32,751 bases of DNA from Ruminococcus sp. (GCA_021770655.1 JAETQO010000046.1:1-32751), one strand, 5' to 3'. Counted from the first letter of the stretch, positions 8,661-19,209 are shown. Notes: generated from the letters alone by a model not told the origin. Numbers and translations: made by a program.

Positions 8661-8794
8661 TCTACATGATAATTTTACTTTGTTGCCGGAATTTTGTCAA
8701 GGTAGTAAAACGATTTCAGTACAATTTAATCATTTATTAAAAAAATCCGTCATATATTTTTTAAGGAGCAATTTTTATAACGGAGGTAATTATC

Positions 8795-9076
8795 ATGACA
8801 GCGAACAATTCAATTCAGGGCAGTCACAATGCAATTCTTGAAAACCGACGTAAGCTTGAGCTTTCCGGCGTAACGGACGTTGACAGCTTTAATGAGGAGG
8901 AGATAAGGCTTTTTACTCAGCTTGGAGAACTAACCGTCAAAGGAAAAAATCTTCACATAAACGAAATAAGCGTTGAAACGGGAGATGTCTGCGTCGAGGG
9001 AGACGTATGGGCATTAGTTTACGGTGAAAAGGACAGACGCAAAAAGCTTTCCTTAATCAGGAAAATATTCAAATAA
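8795..9076 (+). CDS. yabP: Sporulation protein YabP
   Basis: YabP-family protein of 93 residues, a conserved sporulation protein expressed in the mother cell and needed for spore formation. The family core is clear: HNAILENRRKLELSGVTDVD, then DSFNEEEIRLFTQLGELTVKG and LHINEISVETGDVCVEG. A strong GGAGGT precedes the ATG. Just upstream, CATATATT at 8751-8758 resembles a sigma-E -10, but the -35 match is poor. It begins the yabP-yabQ-divIC-yabR group, which is in the same order as in Bacillus subtilis. Confidence 0.93.
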   Translation: MTANNSIQGSHNAILENRRKLELSGVTDVDSFNEEEIRLFTQLGELTVKGKNLHINEISVETGDVCVEGDVWALVYGEKDRRKKLSLIRKIFK

Positions 9077-9087
9077 ATACGCATGAC

Positions 9088-9119
9088 AGCACCGCACATC
9101 TGTACGGCTGTGCGGTACT
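9088..9119. repeat. GCACCGCACA-family hairpin between yabP and yabQ
   Basis: AGCACCGCACA (9088-9098) and TGTGCGGTACT (9109-9119) form an 11-base stem with one mismatch and a 10-base loop. It lies 12 bases after the yabP stop. Only a short T-run follows, so it could be a weak terminator or an mRNA-stabilising hairpin. Confidence 0.65.
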
Positions 9120-9137
9120 TTCCCGTTAAAAACTGAT

Positions 9138-9247
9138 AAGGAGGAAAGTCCGTGACAAGCTTATTAAGGCAACACTGCACGACAATGGTTATGCGGTACT
9201 GCCTTACCGCTATCGCTTTACTGCACGGACGTTTTGTTTATGGATAA
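9138..9247 (+). promoter_or_regulatory. Structured yabQ translation-initiation region with leader frame
   Basis: The only good Shine-Dalgarno (AAGGAGG, 9138-9144) lies 95 bases before the yabQ ATG. A long imperfect palindrome (base GTCCGTG 9148-9154 with CACGGAC 9224-9230; inner arms 9166-9179 and 9192-9205 of the GGCAACAC family) lies between them. Seven bases after the Shine-Dalgarno, a GTG at 9152 opens a 31-codon frame that stops at 9245-9247, overlapping the yabQ start at 9240. Either the hairpin brings the site to about 12 bases from the ATG, or translation of the leader frame feeds yabQ by coupling. Both are inferences. Confidence 0.5.
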
Positions 9248-9704
9248 AATGCAGTTTGGCATATCTCTTGAAACTCATATTTTTCTTTTGTCCGTTCTGC
9301 TCGGCGCCGCTTTGGGTGCAGTCTACGACCTGCTGAGAGTTTTCAGAGAGGCGATTCCGCACAACAGGATATTATTGTTTATCGAAGACATGATCTATAC
9401 AATTCTGTTCGCTTTTTCTTTATTCACTTTCTGCACAGGTCTTACAGGCACAATAAGAGGTTTTACCCTTATCGGTATGCTGTTGGGCTGTTTGCTTGAA
9501 AGATTTACAGCGGGAAATGCGGTAGTTTTCACAGTGAGAAAAATATGCGGTCTTTTAAGACGTTTTTTCGGTTTCTTGTTTGCTCCTGCGGTCAAATTAA
9601 TCACTAAAATCAAAGGCGTAATTTTTAACGGATTTGTGAAAAAGTGCTTAAATTTTCGCTTAAAGAAAAAAAAACAGAAAAAGCCCTTGAAAGTTGAGAT
9701 TTAA
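9240..9704 (+). CDS. yabQ: Spore cortex biosynthesis protein YabQ
   Basis: Membrane protein of 154 residues with four or so hydrophobic segments in the first 115 residues and a very basic C-terminal tail. The start region LLSVLLGAALGAVYDLLRVFR is the YabQ family hallmark. YabQ is needed for spore cortex formation and sits in the mother-cell membrane around the forespore. The ATG at 9240 lacks an adjacent Shine-Dalgarno. ATG 9249 is an alternative start three codons on, also without one. Its position between yabP and divIC matches B. subtilis. The unusual leader is described separately. Confidence 0.88.
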   Translation: MDKMQFGISLETHIFLLSVLLGAALGAVYDLLRVFREAIPHNRILLFIEDMIYTILFAFSLFTFCTGLTGTIRGFTLIGMLLGCLLERFTAGNAVVFTVRKICGLLRRFFGFLFAPAVKLITKIKGVIFNGFVKKCLNFRLKKKKQKKPLKVEI

Positions 9705-9716
9705 TTAGTGTATAAT
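9687..9716 (+). promoter_or_regulatory. Sigma-A promoter for divIC
   Basis: TTGAAA (9687-9692), an 18-base spacer and perfect TATAAT (9711-9716) overlap the end of yabQ. This gives divIC its own vegetative promoter, separate from the sporulation genes upstream. That makes sense because divIC is needed in growing cells. Confidence 0.65.
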
Positions 9717-9776
9717 AAAAGAGAATAGAATGTCGGTTTATAGGATCAGCTTTTTCTTAGAATAAAGGAGTACATA

Positions 9777-10136
9777 ATGTTGGGTTTGAAAAATAAAACG
9801 CCCGAAAAAACCGAGGGCGTTAAGGAAGTTCTTGAAAAAAATTCAAAACCGAAAAAATCAAGATTTGTAAGATTTCTCACCGCCTTTGCGGTGCTGGCTC
9901 TGCTCGTCTATTCGCTGATAACTATTATTTCTCAGCAGGCTCAGATCGCTCAGCTAAAAAAAGAATCGGACGTCATCGAAAAGAAGATCACCGTTGCAAA
10001 ACAGCAAAATGACGAATATACAAGACTTTTAAGCTCCGATAACGACGACGAATATATGGAGAAGATTGCTATTGAAAAGCTCGGCTATGCTTATCCGAAC
10101 GAACGGAGATTTTATATCGTCACTAACGACGATTAA
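9777..10136 (+). CDS. divIC: Septum formation initiator DivIC (FtsB-like)
   Basis: Bitopic division protein of 119 residues. A basic cytoplasmic N-terminus is followed by one membrane segment at about 31-51, a coiled coil at about 52-80 rich in Gln, Lys and Glu, and a short extracytoplasmic end with EKLGYAYPNERRFYI, the family C-terminal motif. DivIC/FtsB works with FtsL and DivIB/FtsQ in activating septal wall synthesis. AAAGGAG precedes the ATG. Its identity is supported by position between yabQ and the S1 gene yabR. Confidence 0.92.
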   Translation: MLGLKNKTPEKTEGVKEVLEKNSKPKKSRFVRFLTAFAVLALLVYSLITIISQQAQIAQLKKESDVIEKKITVAKQQNDEYTRLLSSDNDDEYMEKIAIEKLGYAYPNERRFYIVTNDD

Positions 10137-10173
10137 GAATATAATTCATATGCGGTTTGGGGAAGGGTCTATT

Positions 10174-10189
10174 AGTCGGGAAACCGACT
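10174..10189. other. Short GNRA-type hairpin upstream of yabR
   Basis: AGTCGG and CCGACT pair around a GAAA tetraloop in the divIC-yabR gap. A run AAACCG here can alternatively pair with CGGTTT at about 10153. No T-run follows, so it is not a terminator. It is possibly a leader structure or processing signal; no known riboswitch was recognised. Confidence 0.35.
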
Positions 10190-10231
10190 GAATATATATT
10201 ATATTAATTGCAGAGAGGACACTAAAATTAA

Positions 10232-10753
10232 ATGCAGCTTGAAGTAGGAAAAATTTATGAAGGAAAAGTAACTGGCATCACAAAGTTCGGCGCTTTTGTC
10301 GAGCTTGACAAGGACACTACCGGAATGGTACACATTTCCGAGGTAGCCAACACGTTCGTAAGCGAGATAAAGGATCATCTCACCGAGGGACAGACCGTAA
10401 AAGTCAAGGTTCTAAATCTTGGAGACGACGGAAAGATTTCTCTTTCTATCAAAAAAGCTTTGCCTGCTCCGCCAAGAAAACCGAGAGAGGGCGGATTTAA
10501 CGGTAAGGACAGAAACGGCGGTCACAAAAACTTCAACCGTCAAGGCGGTCAAAACAGACCAAAACCGAACTATGACAGAACGCCTCAGGACTTTGCAAAG
10601 AATCCGCCGCCGGTCTATGACCCGAACGCCAATTCGGGCAACTCCGACTTTGAGGATATGCTCAGCAAATTCAAGGCGTCCAGCGAAGAAAGATTTTCCG
10701 ACCTGAAAAAGGTCATTGACAACAAGAGAAAATCACCGTCCAGAAGAAAATAA
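10232..10753 (+). CDS. yabR: S1-domain RNA-binding protein YabR
   Basis: Protein of 173 residues with one S1 domain at 1-75 (VGKIYEGKVTGITKFGAFVE, then TGMVHISEVANTFV, VKVKVLNLGDDGKISLSIKK). It has a long low-complexity Gly/Asn/Arg/Pro-rich linker and a short charged C-terminal helix (DFEDMLSKFKASSEERFSDL). It probably binds RNA or ribosomes; the exact role of YabR is not settled. GAGAGG lies upstream of the ATG. It follows divIC as in B. subtilis. Confidence 0.92.
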   Translation: MQLEVGKIYEGKVTGITKFGAFVELDKDTTGMVHISEVANTFVSEIKDHLTEGQTVKVKVLNLGDDGKISLSIKKALPAPPRKPREGGFNGKDRNGGHKNFNRQGGQNRPKPNYDRTPQDFAKNPPPVYDPNANSGNSDFEDMLSKFKASSEERFSDLKKVIDNKRKSPSRRK

Positions 10754-10792
10754 AAACAACATTATCATACAAGCGGAGGATATTTTAAAGCT

Positions 10793-11056
10793 ATGAAGAA
10801 TTTCAAAAGAACCTTTGCTTTTATATTTTTTATGCTTGCAGGAATAGTGCTGGGAGCTTTTATTGCGTACATATGCGAGGGTAAGGACTACGTAGGCTGG
10901 CTTGCATGGGGCAAGAGAATAGGAATTGAAAGCTTTGCCGTTGATCTTTACGTTATCAGATTCAATATCGGACTGATGATAAACGCTACTATTTCTCAGA
11001 TATTCACTATTGCCGCGTCTCTTATCGTTTTTTCAAAGACCTGCAAGAGCTTATAA
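10793..11056 (+). CDS. DUF4321-family small membrane protein
   Basis: Protein of 87 residues with two membrane segments (about 7-27 and 60-82). Between them are WLAWGKRIGI and VDLYVIRFNIGLMINATIS, which match the pattern of the clostridial DUF4321 family (WLxxGKxxGI, then DLxVIxxxxGxxIxxxxxxI). A GGAGG lies 13 bases before the ATG. It lies between yabR and a lipoprotein gene in the same direction. Function unknown. Confidence 0.72.
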   Translation: MKNFKRTFAFIFFMLAGIVLGAFIAYICEGKDYVGWLAWGKRIGIESFAVDLYVIRFNIGLMINATISQIFTIAASLIVFSKTCKSL

Positions 11057-11089
11057 TCGCAAAACCCAGAATTTCAGGAGATACCAGAG

Positions 11090-11758
11090 ATGAAGTATTT
11101 TAAAACAGCGGCAGCGGCTTTAGCGGCGGCTGTCTGCCTTTTCTGTTCGTCCTGCGGCGAACCTGAGCTGAAGCATGACGAACTGATAAACAAGGCAAGA
11201 GAGGATTATGCCGCTCTTGATTCGGCAAAAGTTGTGATAACAAACGAAAATACCGGAGAGGTCGAGCAGGAATTTACCTTTAAGTATGATGAAAAGGACG
11301 TTCTGTCATTTTCTTATTACGGAAAATACAACGGTGACGAATACGCTCAGTATAATAACGGTTTTGAAAGCTATACCTACGATAACGGAGAATATACTCA
11401 CGCCGTCAAGGGAGATAAGGATTTCAGTCAATATACGCGAAAATCAAAGCACCCTCAGGCAGACGAGGGAATGCTTATGTTTTCTCCGAAAGCGGTAAGC
11501 AATGTTTCAGATGTTATCGATTCGGACGGAGCAGTTACAGTCATCTATACTTATGATGTGTCCGCACTTGGCGAAGACATTGAAAAAATGGGAGCCACGA
11601 GCTTTTCGACGACATATTATTTTGACAAGGACGGAGGTCTTGAATACTTTACCGAAAATACTCAGACCAAAGACGGAAATTACGATTACAAGGTTGAGAT
11701 AACGGAAAGAAACTCTGTTGACAAAATAGAAAACAAGGTCGAAGATTATAAGAAATAA
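11090..11758 (+). CDS. Predicted lipoprotein of unknown function
   Basis: Protein of 222 residues with a hydrophobic signal sequence at 1-21 (MKYFKTAAAALAAAVCLFCS) and Cys22 as a likely lipid-attachment site. The -3 position is Cys instead of Leu, so the lipobox is imperfect. The mature part is acidic, rich in Tyr, Asp and Glu, and appears to be one beta-rich domain. No family was recognised. AGGAG lies upstream. It ends a short plus-strand group and faces serS across the terminator at 11770. Confidence 0.75.
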   Translation: MKYFKTAAAALAAAVCLFCSSCGEPELKHDELINKAREDYAALDSAKVVITNENTGEVEQEFTFKYDEKDVLSFSYYGKYNGDEYAQYNNGFESYTYDNGEYTHAVKGDKDFSQYTRKSKHPQADEGMLMFSPKAVSNVSDVIDSDGAVTVIYTYDVSALGEDIEKMGATSFSTTYYFDKDGGLEYFTENTQTKDGNYDYKVEITERNSVDKIENKVEDYKK

Positions 11759-11769
11759 AGATAATAAAA

Positions 11770-11810
11770 AACCACGCTTTACCGTTCTAAAGCGTGGTTT
11801 CAGTCTGTCG
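11770..11810 (-). terminator. Rho-independent terminator for serS
   Basis: A 12-bp perfect stem (11770-11781 with 11788-11799) is followed, on the minus strand, by a strong U-run. On the plus strand no T-run follows, so it serves mainly the serS transcript. A structured repeat of about 155 bp now lies between the serS stop and this hairpin. Confidence 0.8.
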
Positions 11811-11955
11811 AAAAAGTCTTTTTATAACTGCCAAGGAGATAAAAAGAGCGGGGTCAAGCGACGCGATTGCCGCTTGCGGGGTCGAGGGGCAGAGCCCCCG
11901 TCGCTCCCGCAGGAGCGAAATCCCCTTACTTTAGGAGCTCCGAAAGGGGTGAATT
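11801..11955 (+). repeat. Structured interspersed repeat, copy A
   Basis: This 155-bp unit starts CAGTCTGTCGAAAAAGTC and ends GCTCCGAAAGGGGTGAATT. It is nearly identical to copy B at 24044-24225, in the same orientation. It contains several hairpins: GGGGC/GCCCC, TCGCTCC/GGAGCGA and CCCCTT/AAGGGG. The right end overlaps the last codons and stop of serS (minus strand). No coding capacity of its own is apparent. Confidence 0.85.
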
Positions 11956-13211
11956 ATATACATTCTGAGAGGCTCAGGAATATTTACCGTACCGTCTGCG
12001 TTAAGATTGTTTTCAAGATATGCTATAAGCATTCTCGGAGGAGCAACAACGGTGTTATTAAGAGTATGTGCAAAATACTTTGTGCCGTCCTCAGCCTTAA
12101 TGCGTATGCCAAGACGTCTTGCCTGAGCGTCGCCGAGATTTGAGCAAGAACCTACCTCAAAGTATTTCTTCTGTCTCGGACTCCAAGCCTCAACGTCAAG
12201 ACTCTTTACCTTCAAGTCCGCCAGATCGCCCGAACAACACTCGAGAGTTCTTACCGGAATATCAAGGGAACGGAAGAAATCAACAGTATTCTGCCAGAGC
12301 TTTTTAAACCATTCCATGCTGTCCTCAGGCTTGCAGACTACTATCATTTCCTGCTTTTCAAACTGATGTATCCTGTAAACGCCTCTCTCCTCGATACCGT
12401 GAGCTCCTACCTCTTTTCTGAAACACGGAGAATAGCTTGTAAGAGTTTTAGGAAGTTCACTCTCGGGAATAATAGTATCAATAAATCTTCCTATCATTGA
12501 ATGTTCGGACGTACCGATAAGATAAAGGTCCTCGCCCTCTATCTTATACATCATTCCCTCCATTTCCGCAAAGCTCATTACGCCCGTTACGACATCAGAA
12601 CGGATCATGAACGGAGGAATAAAATAAGTGAAACCTCTGTCTATCATAAAATCTCTTGCATAGGAAAGAATTGCAGAATGAAGTCTTGCAATATCGCCCT
12701 TCAGATAATAAAAACCGTTGCCGGAGGTTCTTCTTGCACTGTCAAGATCTATTCCGTCAAAGCTTTCCATTATATCGACGTGATACGGTATCTCATAATC
12801 GGGAACGACAGGCTCTCCGAACTTTTCGATTTCAACGTTTTCACTGTCGTCCTTGCCGATAGGAACGCTTTCGTCAATAATATTAGGAATAACAAGCATT
12901 CTTTCTCTTATCTTCGCTTCAAGGTCTTTCTCCTTTTCCTCCATTGCGGAAAGCTCATCGCCTATCTGAGCGACCTCAGCTTTTACCTTTTCAGCCTCGT
13001 CCTTCTGACCCTTAGCCATAAGACCGCCGATCTGCTTGCTCATTACCTTTCTTTTATTTCTCAGCTCGTCGCCTTTAGTTTTTGCGGCTCTGTATTCCTC
13101 GTCAAACTGAGCGACCTCATCAACAAGCTTTAACTTTTCGTCCTGAAACTTCTTTCTGATATTATCCTTTACAAGTTCAGGATTTGTTCTTATCAACTTA
13201 ATATCAATCAT
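11931..13211 (-). CDS. serS: Serine--tRNA ligase
   Basis: Class II aminoacyl-tRNA synthetase of 426 residues that charges tRNA-Ser. The N-terminal coiled-coil arm (about 1-105, charged Lys/Glu-rich) precedes the catalytic core with motif 2 CFRKEVGAHGIEERGVYRIH and the motif 3 region CSNLGDAQARRLGIRIK to HTLNNTVVAPPRMLIAYLEN. Total length is normal. The C-terminus is odd: after NIPEPLRMYI, where the family usually continues PYMGG, the frame enters repeat copy A and ends HPFRSS. The ATG at 13211 fits the family start MIDIKLIRTNPE and has GGAG upstream. The next in-frame upstream start falls in the repeat array. No T-box motif was found upstream; the leader is a tandem structured repeat array instead. 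Confidence 0.96.
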   Translation of the reverse strand: MIDIKLIRTNPELVKDNIRKKFQDEKLKLVDEVAQFDEEYRAAKTKGDELRNKRKVMSKQIGGLMAKGQKDEAEKVKAEVAQIGDELSAMEEKEKDLEAKIRERMLVIPNIIDESVPIGKDDSENVEIEKFGEPVVPDYEIPYHVDIMESFDGIDLDSARRTSGNGFYYLKGDIARLHSAILSYARDFMIDRGFTYFIPPFMIRSDVVTGVMSFAEMEGMMYKIEGEDLYLIGTSEHSMIGRFIDTIIPESELPKTLTSYSPCFRKEVGAHGIEERGVYRIHQFEKQEMIVVCKPEDSMEWFKKLWQNTVDFFRSLDIPVRTLECCSGDLADLKVKSLDVEAWSPRQKKYFEVGSCSNLGDAQARRLGIRIKAEDGTKYFAHTLNNTVVAPPRMLIAYLENNLNADGTVNIPEPLRMYIIHPFRSS

Positions 13212-13229
13212 ATCTTTCCAAACTCCTTT

Positions 13230-13622
13230 TTTTAATTCGGGGTGCAAGGTACTTCAGGGAGTAACGACTCAGCCCGAAGACCTCGCTTGCATTAACTTCT
13301 CCATAGCACTAAACCACACAAAGTCCGTCTGGTGGTTTTCTGCAACGTTGTTGTAACCTTTTTTAATTCGGGTCGATAGGTACTTCAAGGAGTAACGACT
13401 CAGCCCGAAGACCTCGCTTGTGTGGTCTTTTCAATAGCACTAAACCACACAAAGTCCGTCTGGTGGTTTTCTGTAACGTTGTTGTAACCTTTTTTAATTC
13501 GGGTCGATAGGTACTTCAAGGATTTACGACTTAGCCCGAAGACCTCGCTTGCATGATTTTTTACATAGCATTAAACCGTGCAGAGTCCGTTTGATGGTTT
13601 TCAGCGATGTTGTTTTAACCGT
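13230..13622 (-). repeat. Three-unit tandem array, 131-bp period, upstream of serS
   Basis: Units start at 13230, 13361 and 13492 with TTTTAATTCGGG, exactly 131 bases apart. The core reading TACTTCA, CAGCCCGAAGACCTCGCTTG and AAACCACACAAAGTCCG is conserved. Read on the minus strand, each unit has TTCGGG/CCCGAA arms and a TTGTGTGGT/ACCACACAA hairpin that competes with an AAACCAC/GTGGTTT pairing. The proximal end touches the serS Shine-Dalgarno, so the array lies in the serS leader. The units differ in order: a proximal type and a distal type. The same order recurs upstream of mnmE. The remaining 13623-13697 shows nothing else. Confidence 0.85.
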
Positions 13623-13697
13623 ATTTGCAAATATAGCGGCTGGCGTACTCGATAACTCTCAATATCCGACAATCCGTAATAATATTCTCAACACCGT

Positions 13698-13726
13698 TCC
13701 GCCTTTGACAACCATTCCTAATTCAG
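13698..13726. repeat. Solo outer arm of the 3899-4126 element family
   Basis: CGCCTTTGACAACCATTCC closely matches the right outer arm at 4101-4126 (CGCCTTTGTCAACAATTCC). It lies 7 bases past the gyrA stop. The partner arm was not found nearby. Confidence 0.45.
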
Positions 13727-13732
13727 CAGGCT

Positions 13733-16264
13733 CTACTCCTCGTCACCGTCAACATCGGAATTATCCCCATTATCCTCGACTATCACTTCAGCGTTTTCCT
13801 CTGCTTGAGCCTGAGCTATTTCTTCTTCCGATGCCTTTTCAACCTCGGCAATCTCAGCGTCCTCTTCATGTTCGGTTCTGGTAAAGGAAACTACCTTTCC
13901 GTCCTCTCCGACTCTCATAAGTCTAACGCCTCTTGAATATCTGCTCATAATACTGATGTCGCGGGCTCTTATTCTGATAACTATACCGTCGGTAGAGATC
14001 ATAATTATGTCGTCATCATCGTCAACTACCTTTATGCCGCATACTCCGCCGTTTTTATAGTTGAGCAATCCGTAACCGCCTCTGTTCTGTATTCTGTAGG
14101 AATCAAGAGCAACTCTTCTTCCAAGACCGTTTTCGGATACTGTCAAAACGCTTGCGCCCTCTCTAACTCTTGCCATAGAAACAACATAATCGTCGCCCCT
14201 CAGCTTGATAGCCTTTACTCCGTGCGCAACTCTCGACATCTCTCTTATATCGGTCTCTCTTATCCTTATAGCCTGTCCGTTATGCGTAGCCACAATAAGC
14301 TCATTTTCTCCGAATGTCATTCTTACTCCGGCTATTTCGTCGCCCTCGTCAAGACCGATAGCTATAAGACCGTTCTTTCTTACGTTCTTGTAGGAATTAA
14401 GAGGAGTCCTCTTTATCTTTCCTCTCTTGGTCACCATTACGATGTACTTGCCTTCGTCAAAATCGGTAGTCTTTATCATAGCGGCAATTTTTTCTCCCTC
14501 GCTCAGTGCAAGAAGATTTATGATATTAGTACCCTTTGAAACTTTTGAGCCTTCAGGCAGTTCATAGCATTTAAGCTTGTACATTATACCCTTATTGGAA
14601 ATAAACAGTATGCTGTCATGAGATGAACAGGTCTGAAGCTCGTCGATATAATCGTCCTCTTTCTGTTTCATTCCCGTTACGCCGCGTCCTCCGCGCTTTT
14701 GCGCCTTGTATTCGGATACGGGCATTCTTTTGATATATCCTGCATTGGTATAGGTAACAACGCTTTCCTCAACAGGAATAAGATCCTCGATATCCACCTC
14801 GCCGCTAACGTTTTCAATCTGAGTTTTTCTTTCGTCGCCGAACTTCTCCTGAATAGCCTCGACCTCTTCGATTATAATATCGAGAACTCTTTGGTGATTA
14901 GCGAGAATATCCTCCAGATCTGTTATCTTGAGTTCAATTTCAGCCAGCTCATCGATTATCTTCTGTCTTTCCATACCGGTCAAACGACCGAGGGTCATAT
15001 TTGCAATATGATCCGCCTGAATATCCGTAAGACCGAATCTCTCATTAAGTCTTTGCTTAGCCTCAGGAATATTCTTCGAGGTTTTCATTATCTCGATAAC
15101 TTCGTCGATATTATCAAGCGCAATAACAAGACCCTGTAAAATATGCTCTCTTTCCTTAGCCTTTTTAAGGTCGAACTCGGTTCTTCTCCTTATTACGTCT
15201 ACCTGGAAGTCTATATACTGCTCAAGCATTTCTTTCAGAGTAAGCACCTTAGGAATACCGTTTACAAGAGCAAGCATAATAACGCCCACAGTATCCTGAA
15301 GCTGAGTATAGCTGAACAGCTTATTAAGAACGACCTGCGGATTTGCGTCCTTTTTCAGCTCGATAACTATTCTCATACCGTCTCTGCCGGTCTCATCTCT
15401 GAGATCATGAATACCGTCTATCCTTTTTTCTTTAACAAGATCGGCTATGGAAACGCAGAGTCTCGCCTTGTTTACCATATACGGGATTTCCGTAACGATA
15501 ATGCAGTTTCTGCCCTTTATCTCTTCAATGGAAGTCTTTGATCGGAGAATTATTTTTCCTCTTCCCGTACCGTAAGCTGCTCTTATTCCCGCTCTTCCCA
15601 TGATGATTCCGCCGGTAGGAAAATCCGGCCCCTTAATGCTCTCCATAAGCTCGTCAAGAGTACAGTCGGGATTTTTCATAACTGTTTTCATACCCTCGAT
15701 TACCTCATGAAGATTGTGAGGAGGAATGTTCGTTGCCATACCTACGGCAATACCTACCGAACCGTTGCAAAGAAGATTAGGAAATCTTGAAGGCAAAACA
15801 ACAGGCTCTTTCAGTCTGTCGTCATAGTTCGACTGATAATCTACAGTATTTTTGTTGATGTCCGTAAGCATATTGAGAGACATTTTCGCCATTTTTGCCT
15901 CTGTATAACGGTAAGCAGCCGGAGGGTCTCCGTCAACCGAACCGAAGTTTCCGTGACCGTCAACAAGAGGATATCTCATTGAAAAGCTCTGTGCAAGTCT
16001 TACCAGAGCGTCGTAAACGGAAGCGTCACCGTGAGGATGATACTTACCCAGTACCGAACCCACCGTATCTGCGCACTTTCTGTACGGCTGATCGGGAGTA
16101 AGCCCGTTTTCATACATTGTATATAAAATTCTTCTGTGAACCGGTTTAAGTCCGTCCCTTACGTCGGGCAAGGCTCTCGATACAATTACTGCCATTGAAT
16201 ATTGAATAAATGATTCTTTCATTATATTTTCAACATCAGTGTCAATAACGTTATAGTCGCTCAC
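13733..16264 (-). CDS. gyrA: DNA gyrase subunit A
   Basis: Breakage-reunion subunit of gyrase, 843 residues. The catalytic Tyr is at 120 (AAYRYTEA). The quinolone-determining region reads [18 protein letters not shown], with Ala81 where E. coli has Ser83 and Asp85 where it has Asp87. The GyrA box is QKRGGRG, in [14 protein letters not shown]. Six C-terminal pinwheel repeats follow, and then an acidic tail of about 45 residues rich in Glu, Ala and Asp. The start is GTG at 16264 behind AAAAGGAG. It is the third gene after gyrB, with a YcxB-like membrane protein gene between them, which breaks the common gyrB-gyrA adjacency. Confidence 0.98.
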   Translation of the reverse strand: MSDYNVIDTDVENIMKESFIQYSMAVIVSRALPDVRDGLKPVHRRILYTMYENGLTPDQPYRKCADTVGSVLGKYHPHGDASVYDALVRLAQSFSMRYPLVDGHGNFGSVDGDPPAAYRYTEAKMAKMSLNMLTDINKNTVDYQSNYDDRLKEPVVLPSRFPNLLCNGSVGIAVGMATNIPPHNLHEVIEGMKTVMKNPDCTLDELMESIKGPDFPTGGIIMGRAGIRAAYGTGRGKIILRSKTSIEEIKGRNCIIVTEIPYMVNKARLCVSIADLVKEKRIDGIHDLRDETGRDGMRIVIELKKDANPQVVLNKLFSYTQLQDTVGVIMLALVNGIPKVLTLKEMLEQYIDFQVDVIRRRTEFDLKKAKEREHILQGLVIALDNIDEVIEIMKTSKNIPEAKQRLNERFGLTDIQADHIANMTLGRLTGMERQKIIDELAEIELKITDLEDILANHQRVLDIIIEEVEAIQEKFGDERKTQIENVSGEVDIEDLIPVEESVVTYTNAGYIKRMPVSEYKAQKRGGRGVTGMKQKEDDYIDELQTCSSHDSILFISNKGIMYKLKCYELPEGSKVSKGTNIINLLALSEGEKIAAMIKTTDFDEGKYIVMVTKRGKIKRTPLNSYKNVRKNGLIAIGLDEGDEIAGVRMTFGENELIVATHNGQAIRIRETDIREMSRVAHGVKAIKLRGDDYVVSMARVREGASVLTVSENGLGRRVALDSYRIQNRGGYGLLNYKNGGVCGIKVVDDDDDIIMISTDGIVIRIRARDISIMSRYSRGVRLMRVGEDGKVVSFTRTEHEEDAEIAEVEKASEEEIAQAQAEENAEVIVEDNGDNSDVDGDEE

Positions 16265-16342
16265 TTAATCCACTCCTTTTTACCTTTTAAGTCAACACCG
16301 TATAAAACCCACTTTAAGGATTATATACGTTTTGTCTCAAAT

Positions 16343-17062
16343 TTACTTTTCTTTAAGAACTTCAAAATCCTCTCCCAGCAGTTGTGAGAAAGTATTTCTG
16401 AGAACATCTTCCTGTTCTTTATTCATTACCCTCTTTGAAAGAACATAAATAGTTTCTTTTTTAAGTATGATAATAAACATTTCATCGTTTTCCAATACGT
16501 TCAGAGTTATGTCTTCAAACTTGACTGTCCTCGGCTCAACGGGAACATAATCCTCTTCCTGCATTTCCTCTTCGGTGGGCAGAGTTTCGATCTTAAAGCT
16601 GTCGTCATAAAGCGTGAAAACATATTTATCATCTTCAAGAGGTTTCAGCGCCTGCATAAGATATTTTCTTATTCTCCGAGTATTATACCATGTAATAAAT
16701 ATCACGGCAAGACAAATAAACGCCAGAACCCAGTTAAGATAACCGCCGGGATTTTTTATAATGGAGATGATAAACAAAATCGCCACAACTCCGAATGCCG
16801 CAGTTACTTTCCAGTTATGAGCATAAACGAATTTCTTCTGAAAAGCGATAAAAGCCTTTTCCTCTTCATCATTCCTGACGTCATATTCAAAGCTGAGTAC
16901 AGGCTCTTTTTCCTCTTCGGTAACCTGTTCATTTTCCTGAACCTCATCTGCCTTTTCGGATAATTCTTCTTTTTCTGTATCTGCGGTATTTTCTTCGGAA
17001 ACGCCGTCCTCATTTTCAATCATATCCTGCGTTTCCTCATTTTTATTTTCGTTAATATCCAA
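16343..17062 (-). CDS. YcxB-like membrane protein between gyrB and gyrA
   Basis: Protein of 239 residues. The first 55 residues are a very acidic low-complexity segment (Glu, Asn, Asp). Two adjacent membrane segments lie at about 86-102 and 109-127, and a C-terminal cytoplasmic domain (about 140-239) contains YDDSFKIET, VKFEDITLNVLENDEMFIII and VLSKRVMNKEQEDVL. This layout resembles YcxB-type proteins; assignment is by pattern only. The start is TTG at 17062 with AAAGGAAAG upstream, and the next ATG is 13 codons in. It is 17 bases after gyrB and 78 bases before gyrA, so it is probably co-transcribed with gyrase. Function unknown. Confidence 0.75.
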   Translation of the reverse strand: MDINENKNEETQDMIENEDGVSEENTADTEKEELSEKADEVQENEQVTEEEKEPVLSFEYDVRNDEEEKAFIAFQKKFVYAHNWKVTAAFGVVAILFIISIIKNPGGYLNWVLAFICLAVIFITWYNTRRIRKYLMQALKPLEDDKYVFTLYDDSFKIETLPTEEEMQEEDYVPVEPRTVKFEDITLNVLENDEMFIIILKKETIYVLSKRVMNKEQEDVLRNTFSQLLGEDFEVLKEK

Positions 17063-17079
17063 AGCAGTCTTTCCTTTCT

Positions 17080-19205
<2,126 letters not shown>

Positions 19206-19209
<4 letters not shown>

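Noticed and set aside
8751-8758. Sigma-E promoter for yabP
   Set aside because: CATATATT resembles a sigma-E -10, but no good -35 was found at the right distance; mentioned only as a hint.
13230-13622. CRISPR array
   Set aside because: The 131-base units are similar along their whole length, with no short repeat and unique spacer pattern, and no cas genes are present.
13230-13622. T-box riboswitch in front of serS
   Set aside because: No GGTGGNACCGCG-like T-box sequence or terminator pair was seen on the minus strand; the leader is occupied by the repeat array, which also precedes mnmE.
13230-13622. Integron attC-like sites
   Set aside because: Units have hairpins, but no convincing GTTRRRY core sites, and no integrase or cassette genes lie between them.
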